Shown one piece after another: positions 54,101 to 64,000 of a stretch of 64,000 nt of DNA. The first letter of the stretch is position 1, and each line of letters opens with the position of its first letter. The notes below the pieces were generated by a model. The model saw only the letters and a list, made by a program, of their open reading frames with translations. It had not been told where the DNA came from and ran no database searches. The stretch lies in the NCBI RefSeq assembly GCF_012934855.1, contig NZ_CP051481.1, forward strand, positions 434,001 through 498,000, given 5' to 3'. Source of the DNA: Mycoplasma phocoenae. Lineage in GTDB: Bacteria; Bacillota_I; Bacilli_A; Mycoplasmatales; Metamycoplasmataceae. A program made the position numbers and the translations under genes.

Positions 54101-57100
54101 AGTTTATTTGTTGTTTGTTTAAATCAATATCAAAAAAGCCTTTTAATAAACTGTGTAAAAACTTAACTGATTTTTCTTTTGTTTTACCATCTTTAGTAAT
54201 TGTTGTGACTAAGCTTTTCAATACTCCCTTGATGTCAAGGATATTAATATTTTTCACTGCCTTTTTAACAATTCCTAATACAGTATTATCGCTTAATTTA
54301 TCCAAATTATCCACAACATTAGATATAGACTTTTCTAATTGTGTAAATATTTCTTCAGAATTTAATAAATCTAATATTAACGAATCAAACCAATCTTGAA
54401 TAAATCCTTTTAAACCGTTTTTATATTCTTCATACTCTTTACTTATTGAATCAGTGATTTTTAAATCTACCATTTTTTGATAAATCACATTAACAACATT
54501 ACCTTCAGATAACGTTGATAACACTTGTGGGATTAACGGATTTTTGAAAACATTACTTTTTAGTAATAATAAAATGATTTTTTTGATGTTATCTTTAGCG
54601 TATTGATTTTTCGCAAATATTGGACTATTTAATAAATTTATAAATCAAGTTTTAATTTTTTCTGTATCTATTCCAGTTAATGGATTTGTTCCAGTGGCTG
54701 AAAAATCTTTTATAAAATTATGATTAAATATTATATTTAATATTTCATCAAACCCCTTTTTGTATTTATCATCTGTTGCTCCAAATGATAAAAGATCAAT
54801 AATGAATTCATTTTGTTCATTGCCTTTATATGATTCAGTAATTGATTTTATTACGGCTGGTAATAAAATAGATTCAAATTTAATGTTTTTATTATTAATA
54901 TTAGCAAACATTGAATCAATTATGTTTTCTGATAAAGTAATAAAATACTCTTCATTCGGCATGTGACTGATATATGTTACTACTGTGTAACGAATATTTT
55001 CTATTTGTTGTTCATTTAATTTGTTTTCTTTAGAATTGTAATTATTTAAAGCTTTTGAAATGGTTTTATTCAATAAATCATTATTCTCAATAAACACTTT
55101 CAATAAATTGATCAATATTGTTTTGCATTCCTCTTTATCATTGTCAAAAATATTTTTTATGAATTTATTGAAATTTGGTGCTTGGTTAAAATATTGACTT
55201 GGGTTATCAATCATTTTGTTATTGATTTTGATAAATGAATCAATTATTAATTTTAGTTTTGTTTGTTCGATTTTTAAACCAATAAATTTTTCATTGAAAA
55301 CGTTTGGTAATAATTTAAAGAAGAAGTCAACATTTGAGAACTCATTCAGTAATGCTTGTGATATTTGTTTTAGTATTTTTTTATTAGTTTGATTTTTTAC
55401 AAATTCACTAGACATAAATGATTTTAGGGCCTTGTATAATTCATCGATGTTTAATAAATTATTTTTAGCAATTTTACTAATATCTTGTTTGGTAATTGCG
55501 CCTGCGTATTTTGAATCTAATAACTTATCTAAATCATTACTTATAGCATTAAATAATTTAGAAAAGATTTTTGTATCGATTAATGTTTTAGCAAATTTTT
55601 GTAAAAATAAAGCTGAATTTTCATCTTTGTTTAATTTTTCAAGAACGTTTTGAATACTTGGTAAGTCTTCTAAAGATAATGAATAATAACTCAATACGCG
55701 ATTTATTCTGTCAATAATGTTTTTATTTAGATTTTCGGCATCACCGTTAATTGAGTCAAGCAATAGTTTTTCAACATCAACGTTTTTGTTTTCAGTAAAT
55801 AATTTAATTATTGTTTTATTTATGTGTGAATTTTCAAAGGTGTATTTATTATTTGCGACATCAACATTCAATTCATCAACACCATAAATAAATAAACGTA
55901 GCTCATCATTCTTTTTATCCTTTAAATGGATTACTTGTTTGTATTTTTTATCATCTGTTAGTTTAAATGACTCTGATAAAGCTATAGGTTTACCTTTTTC
56001 GTATGTATCGAAAGCCATTTTGTAAAAAATGTCTTGCGCCATTTTTTTATACCCCAATAAACTTGGGTGAATATCAAGTGGATTTTGAGCTAATGATTGT
56101 ACGTGTTTTTCTCAAAGTTCTTGATCATAAGAATTAATAAAGTTAACCGCATTATCACTAGCGGCTTGTTTTAAGGCTGTATTTAATTCAGCCATCAATT
56201 CATCAGTAATATCCTTTGAAACAGATTCAAATTTAGAATCTAAAAATGGATTTAATTTTAAAAAAGGCTGTGGATAAGAAATGATGTTAATATTAATTTT
56301 TTTATTAACCGTTCTTATTAATTCAATCAATTTTTTATATTTGGAAACAATATTTTGTATGGCTTTTTTACCCTCAACCTTAATGTTTTCATAAGCTTTT
56401 GTTAATTCTTCTTTTTGTTCTATTTTATTGCTTGAAATTAAGTTTAATAGATTGATAAAACCTGTTTCGTCTTTGAAATCATTCGCACCTAAAGATATTG
56501 TTAATAAATTAGCTTTTGACAACTCTTCGATAAAATGAGTGAATTTGTTTTCAGTTGGTACAAAATCATTAAATAGATAACTAATACGATTTTCACCGTA
56601 CATTGTTATGGCTTGATTTGAATTTTTATTGTTCTGTTTATTAAAGTTTAACTGACGTTTAACTTTTTGCAATTCTTCATTTTCAAACGCAGATGGATTC
56701 AATAAATAAATTCAATCATTTAATGTTGTACCGGTTAATGAATAGTTTGTAAATGATTCAAGTTTTGTTGTTGAGTCATTAGCTTGTTTCAACATACCTG
56801 CTATATATGATGGGTATGACAAACCTTCAACTTCTTTAGTTTCAGTGTTAAAATAACCACCTTGATCAGTTCCGAAATTAATATTAAATCCAGCCCCTAT
56901 TGAATCACCTATCGCTATGTAACGAACATTGCCTTCTATAGTTGATTCATCTCTTTTTTGATTAATTTCAGGTTCAATTGGAACAACTGGATCTTGTGTT
57001 TTTTTTGTCACTAATAAACCAGCTGTTACTGAAGCTCCAATTAATAATAGTCCAGCCAAACTTGCTGCAACTATTATTTTAATTTTTTTATTTTTTTCCA

Positions 57101-57101
57101 T
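48105..57101 (-). CDS. giant (2998-residue) anchored surface protein with SGNH hydrolase domain
   Basis: One uninterrupted frame of 2999 codons with UGA as Trp. One hydrophobic segment (about residues 8-32) follows a basic start and has no lipobox, so it is an uncleaved anchor or signal peptide. Residues about 60-370 are an SGNH hydrolase: YIAIGDSIGAGFN with nucleophile Ser about 67, SLGANDF with Asn about 207, and DIHPSLLG with Asp and His about 343/345. Roughly 2600 residues of repetitive amphipathic helices follow (Ile/Leu/Lys/Asp-rich, with recurring motifs such as LLxxxxNxxxFV). No transmembrane segment is seen after them. It has a strong AGGAGG ribosome binding site. The role may be lipid or glycan cleavage at the surface combined with adhesion; this is inference. 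It has a shorter cytoplasmic paralogue at 25361. Confidence 0.85.
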
Positions 57102-57119
57102 GTCAACCTCCTGTGTTGA

Positions 57120-58691
57120 TTACCCTAGTGATACATCTTCGTAAATATAGGTGTAACTATTGACATTATGTTTTTGATTGCCTCATACCAAGATCGTTGA
57201 AGTAATTCCTAATTGTCCTATGAACATATAGATAATTAAAGTTAATTTTGATGCTAAATTAAGTTTTTCTGTCAATCCAGTACTTAATCCAGAAGATCCA
57301 AAGGCCGATGTAACTTCGAAGAATACATCTGCAGTTGAATAATTTTTAATATTTTTATTTAATTCAATCGGATTATAATCGACTGATGTTGAAACGATAA
57401 ATGAACCAATAATAACCAGGATCATCGCTATTGTTAAAATATTGACAGCCTTAATAAGTGTTTCTTTTCCAATGCGACGATGGAATGCAACAATGTTATT
57501 ACGTCCTAATATTGTGTTATATACACTTAAAAATATAATTGAGATTGTGATATTTCTAATCCCTCCTGCTGTTGATGCGGGAGCAAAACCAATGAACATC
57601 AGTATCGCGTGTAATATTGTCGTTTGGTTAGTAAAATGATAATAATCAATCGTGGCAAAACCGGCGCTCCGTGTTGACATTGTGTGAAAAATTATTGCAA
57701 AGCTTTTTGTCGCTATGGAACCATATTCATCTTGGTTTCAAAAAGTATGATCATTTTTACTTGTGGTTTCGAAAATAAATGTTAAAGTGATTCCGATAAT
57801 TGTTATACATAAATAAGTTATTAGATTTAATTTCGTAAATAAGCTAAAACGATATTTTTTACCATTGCGCAAACTGACGATTTTGTTGTAAAAATCATAA
57901 AGCGAAGGATATCCCACTCCCCCGATAAATATTAATAACATTATTCACAACTGTAAACCATATGCGTTGTAATAAGCATTAATTGATGCTGGCCCTATAA
58001 TATCAAACCCGGCATTGTTCAATGCACTGATGCTTTCAAAAATACCATATCTTAATGATTTAATAAAATCACCATTTGGATTGTAATGTTCTGGTAAAAA
58101 AGGATTAAATGTGTTCGGACCTAATTTTTTCGCTGCTAATTGATCATCAAAATGTCCAGCTGGTGAAAAATAAAAGTACAATGTCATGAATATTATCGAA
58201 GCAAACAATGTAATAAATAAAACTGTTAAACTAACTTTTATTAATTTGGTTGTATCTCCATCTACTGTTGATCCCCGCTCAAGTTGGATCATGTCACGTT
58301 TATAGTAACTTGTTTTTTTTCACATTCAACCAAATAATAATTGGAATATATAAAGCTTTAATGTGAAAAATCCAAATCCTCCTATTAATATCGCGACAGC
58401 AATTATTGCCTGTCCCAACTCATTAAATCCCAAGGATATATTTAGCGTGCTTAAACCAGTATCACTAAAAGCGCTGGCCGCTATAAATAATGCATCACTA
58501 TAATCGAAATCTGCCTTAGCAGCTTTCATATCATTATGGCTAATTGGTAGATACAATAAAATACTAATGCTAATAGTTATTAATAAATAAACTAAAAATA
58601 TATATTTTATTTTTCCAGTTTTTTTAAAATACGTAACTAAGTTAAAACTTGGTTTATTATTTTTTACATTTGTTCTTTTTCAATTTTTCAT
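57120..58691 (-). CDS. ktrB: Ktr/Trk-type potassium uptake protein, membrane subunit
   Basis: A 523-residue membrane protein of the TrkH/KtrB family that moves K+ (often with Na+) into the cell. It has four pore-like repeats. Filter loops are seen near DTGLSTLNISLGF, NNAGFDIIG, TRSAGFATID and GSSGLSTGL, each with the conserved Gly. Cytosolic KtrA gates it. ktrA lies divergently beyond a shared intergenic region of about 175 bases. A TAGAAT box seven bases before the ATG suggests a leaderless transcript. The giant protein gene follows 18 bases after its stop in the same direction, so they may be co-transcribed. Confidence 0.9.
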
Positions 58692-58698
58692 AAAAAGT

Positions 58699-58704
58699 AT
58701 TCTA
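58699..58704 (-). promoter_or_regulatory. -10 box of ktrB, leaderless arrangement
   Basis: TAGAAT on the minus strand ends seven bases before the ktrB start codon. Confidence 0.5.
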
Positions 58705-58866
58705 CAATAAAAATATTTTTTGAATAGCTTTTTGTGTGGTTTAATAAATATATTTATATATTTCTGCTTAAATTTGAGTAGAATTAATCATTTTTTCGTG
58801 TTAAAAAAACGAAGACAGGTAAAAAAATGTAAAATTAAACTAACGAATAATTCAGAAGGAGATTCC

Positions 58867-59547
58867 ATGAAAAAAAGAAGAAAAGTATCGGAAATTTGCA
58901 TAATCGGACTTGGTCGTTATGGACAAAGTGTTGTTGATCACCTATTAACAAAATCTAACGATATTTCATTAACATTAATAGATGCTGATGAAAAAAACTT
59001 AACCTCATTTAGAAACGACGTTGATAAAATTTATGTTGCTGACGCCGCTGATCCGAAAGCATTACAAAGCATAGGTTTAGAAAATTGTGATGCTGTTGTT
59101 GTTGCAACGGGTGATAATGTTGAAATAATTGCAACGTTGCAAGAATTAGGAATTAAACAAATTATCGCAAGAGCAAATAACGTCCGGCACTCACGTGTTT
59201 TAAAACAAATCGGAGTTGATGTTATTATTAGTCCAGAAGAAGAAGCCGGAGCAAAAACAGCTTTAATTGTTGCTAGTCAAACATTCATGTCATATAGTCA
59301 AAATCTGGATGAAGTTAGCGATGGTTTCATTGTAGGTAGTGTATACATTAAAAACAAAAGAATATCGGGTAAAAGTATTAAAGATTTAAACATTAGAAAA
59401 CTTAATATATCTATTGTTTTAATAAAAAGAGGAAAAACGAGTTTTCTGCCTGAAGGTAACTTTACTCTAATGGAGGGTGATATGATTACGGTAATAGGTA
59501 AGGTTGAAGATTTAAATAAAGGTTTTGAGTGGTTTTCAAAAATATAA
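58867..59547 (+). CDS. ktrA: Ktr system potassium uptake regulatory subunit
   Basis: A 226-residue cytosolic RCK protein. The N-terminal Rossmann fold has IIGLGRYGQSV and the NAD/ATP-binding Asp in LIDADE. ADAADPKAL and NCDAVVVATG are typical, and the C-terminal RCK_C part begins near GFIVGSVYIKN. The ATG at 58867 follows AGAAGGAGA and gives a normal N-terminus; a longer upstream frame has an unusual hydrophobic leader with no ribosome binding site. KtrA forms a ring that gates KtrB in response to ATP/ADP. It is divergent from ktrB. Confidence 0.92.
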   Translation: MKKRRKVSEICIIGLGRYGQSVVDHLLTKSNDISLTLIDADEKNLTSFRNDVDKIYVADAADPKALQSIGLENCDAVVVATGDNVEIIATLQELGIKQIIARANNVRHSRVLKQIGVDVIISPEEEAGAKTALIVASQTFMSYSQNLDEVSDGFIVGSVYIKNKRISGKSIKDLNIRKLNISIVLIKRGKTSFLPEGNFTLMEGDMITVIGKVEDLNKGFEWFSKI

Positions 59548-59555
59548 AATAAAAA

Positions 59556-59583
59556 AAAGTATTTATAATGAATGCTTTTTTTA
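59556..59583 (+). terminator. intrinsic terminator after ktrA
   Basis: AAAGTATT pairs with AATGCTTT around TATAATG, followed by Ts. Confidence 0.7.
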
Positions 59584-59790
59584 TTTTTTGTTTATACGAA
59601 AATACTAAAATAGATTGAACGCAAATTTACTTTGTTTAGATTAAAATGCACTGAATAAAACAAAGAATTGCGAATTTATTTTTAAATTTGAATTTAAACA
59701 AAATATGAAATAATTAAAAAATTAAAGTATTTGAGTAACTTTTAATAGATTATATTAAAATAAATATATTATATTGCTGTAGGAGGATGT

Positions 59791-61398
59791 ATGAAAACTA
59801 AATTTATTTTTGTTACTGGTGGAGTAATATCAGGGCTTGGAAAAGGTGTTAGTGCAGCAAGTATCGGACGGTTGTTGCGAGCAAGAAATTTTGATGTATT
59901 TGCTTTGAAATTGGATCCTTATTTAAATGTTGATCCTGGAGTTTTATCACCTTTTGAACATGGTGAAGTATACGTAACTAACGATGGAGGTGAAACTGAT
60001 TTGGATTTAGGTCATTACGAAAGATTTATTGATCAAAATCTGTCAAAGGATTCGTCTGTCACTAGTGGTAAATTATTCTCTTATTTAATTAAAAACGAAA
60101 GAGAAGGAATGTACAACGGCAAAACCGTGCAAATAGTACCACATTTTACAGATTCAATAAAAAACGCTATTTTAAACATTGCGAACAAATATAATCCTGA
60201 CTTTGCAATTGTTGAAATCGGTGGTACAGTTGGTGATATTGAATCAAATTCATTCTTTTATGCAATTGCGCAACTCAAATACACAATGCCTAACAATGTT
60301 TATTTTGTACATACATCATATGTTCCGTTTTTAGAAGCTAGTAAGGAATTTAAATCTAAACCTACACAACATTCGATATCAATATTAAGAGAATTAGGTA
60401 TTAATCCCAATTTAGTTTTATTAAGAAGTCACAATAAAGTCAATAATGACATTATTTCAAAAATAGCTAACTTTTCATTTATTGAAAAAAACAGCGTCAT
60501 TAGCATCCCTGATTTTAAACAAGTATATGAGATGCCATTATATCTTGAAGAGCACAACGTATGTCAAACAATATTATCTTATTTTAATTTAGAACAAAGA
60601 AATGCTGATTTAACTAATTGAAAAGAATTCGTTAATTTAATAAGCACGAAATATGAAAAAGACATAAACTTAGCATTAGTAGGTAAATATGTTGCTTATG
60701 ATGATGCTTACAAATCAATTATTGAGGCACTAAAAATTTCTTCCGCATATCAAAATGTAAATTTAAAAATTCAATGAATTGATTCAGAAACTATTAAAAG
60801 TATTGAAGACGCAAAAATTTCAATAAAAAACATTGATGGAGTACTGATATTACCGGGTTTTGGTAAACGTGGTATTGAAGGCAAAATTTTAATGGCTAAC
60901 GCCACAAGACAATTAAACACCCCAACATTAGGAATATGTCTGGGAATGCAAGTTATGTGTATTAATCAGGCACGTCTGAAAGGAATGATTAATGCAACTA
61001 GTTATGAATTTAAAACAGAAAACAAAGATGAAATATATGTTTTAGATTTAATAAGGGGTAAAAACGAAACAGATAAAATGGGTGGTACTTTGAGATTGGG
61101 TGCTAGTGATACTGAAATAAAACCAAATACACTTGCACACAATATATATAAAGAACAATTAATTAGTGAAAGACATCGTCATCGTTATGAAATTTCACCA
61201 AACTATAGATCTAAAATCGAAGATGAGGAATTTATTTTTTCTGGTCAAGAACCAAACAGTAAACTAGCTGAAATTTGTGAATTAAAAAATCATTCATTTT
61301 ATGTGGGTGTTCAATATCACCCTGAATTCAATGCTAGACCACTAAGACCGCATCCATTATTCAATGAATTTATCAAAACTATAAAGAAGGACAAATAA
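59791..61398 (+). CDS. pyrG: CTP synthase
   Basis: Converts UTP to CTP with glutamine and ATP. The synthetase half starts FVTGGVISGLGKGVSAASIG (ATP-binding loop), with LDPYLNVDPG and VEIGGTVGDIES. The glutaminase half has the catalytic Cys in LGICLGMQVM and the His-Glu pair in QYHPEFNARP. The 535 residues match the family. The ribosome binding site is TAGGAGGAT. It precedes ileS by two bases after a short spacing. The gap of about 240 bases upstream holds the ktrA terminator and AT-rich promoter sequence and no gene. Confidence 0.97.
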
Positions 61399-61400
61399 TT

Positions 61401-64000
<2,600 letters not shown>

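Noticed and set aside
58720-58866. Upstream extension of KtrA with a hydrophobic leader
   Set aside because: The extension has no ribosome binding site, overlaps the promoter region, and the ATG at 58867 behind AGAAGGAGA gives the normal family N-terminus.

Overview
The window is a piece of a Mollicutes (mycoplasma-type) chromosome. It is AT-rich and gene-dense, and almost every gene stays open only if UGA is read as tryptophan (genetic code 4). A tRNA-Trp with a UCA anticodon at 43602-43676 supports this directly. Surface lipoproteins, a single large sigma factor, salvage-type nucleotide enzymes and the absence of cell-wall genes fit the same picture. Tandem-repeat surface proteins and giant secreted proteins suggest a hominis-type lineage, but I cannot name the species. 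No gene-free stretch exceeds about 300 bases.

Layout. 1-3000: NADH oxidase (cut by the window edge), dCMP deaminase with a possible attenuator leader, and triosephosphate isomerase. 3100-6540: a 1124-residue surface protein with two 162-residue tandem repeats, behind a 16-A tract at its promoter. 6600-9600: rpsB-tsf and a ketopantoate-reductase-type dehydrogenase. 9681-21990: the most unusual region (below). 22000-30150: RNase HIII, HAD hydrolase, TrmL, a 52-residue DivIVA-like protein, RbgA, a cytoplasmic SGNH hydrolase, a double PEBP protein and Ffh. 30350-40280: GlyRS-DnaG-SigA-Nif3, K+ channel-Nfo, L33, PepP, Obg. 40400-43850: eight tRNAs, a three-gene block of unrecognised proteins with a palindromic operator candidate, ACP, tRNA-Trp and tRNA-Thr. 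43900-58700: RluB, deoxynucleoside kinase, a DUF885-type lipoprotein, a 2998-residue SGNH-hydrolase surface protein and KtrB. 58867-64000: KtrA, CTP synthase and the start of IleS.

The special region. 9681-14968 encodes an alpha/beta hydrolase, a luciferase-like monooxygenase, a GcvH-like lipoyl carrier (GcvH-L), a class-M sirtuin (SirTM) and one polypeptide that fuses lipoate-protein ligase to an Old Yellow Enzyme domain. 15097-21990 follows with an alpha/beta hydrolase fused to an ABC ATPase, two sugar-type permeases, a substrate-binding lipoprotein, a second GcvH-L and a second, divergent SirTM. In staphylococci and streptococci, SirTM ADP-ribosylates lipoylated GcvH-L and a linked macrodomain protein reverses this. 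Here the carrier, writer and lipoylation enzyme are kept and duplicated or fused. No macrodomain is visible, and hydrolases plus an importer have been added. I infer a lipoylation-gated ADP-ribosylation and redox module tied to uptake of an unknown organic substrate.

Several genes (luciferase-like, trmL, acpP, obg, ffh, ktrB) have a TATAAT-like box only 6-9 bases before the start codon, which implies leaderless transcripts.
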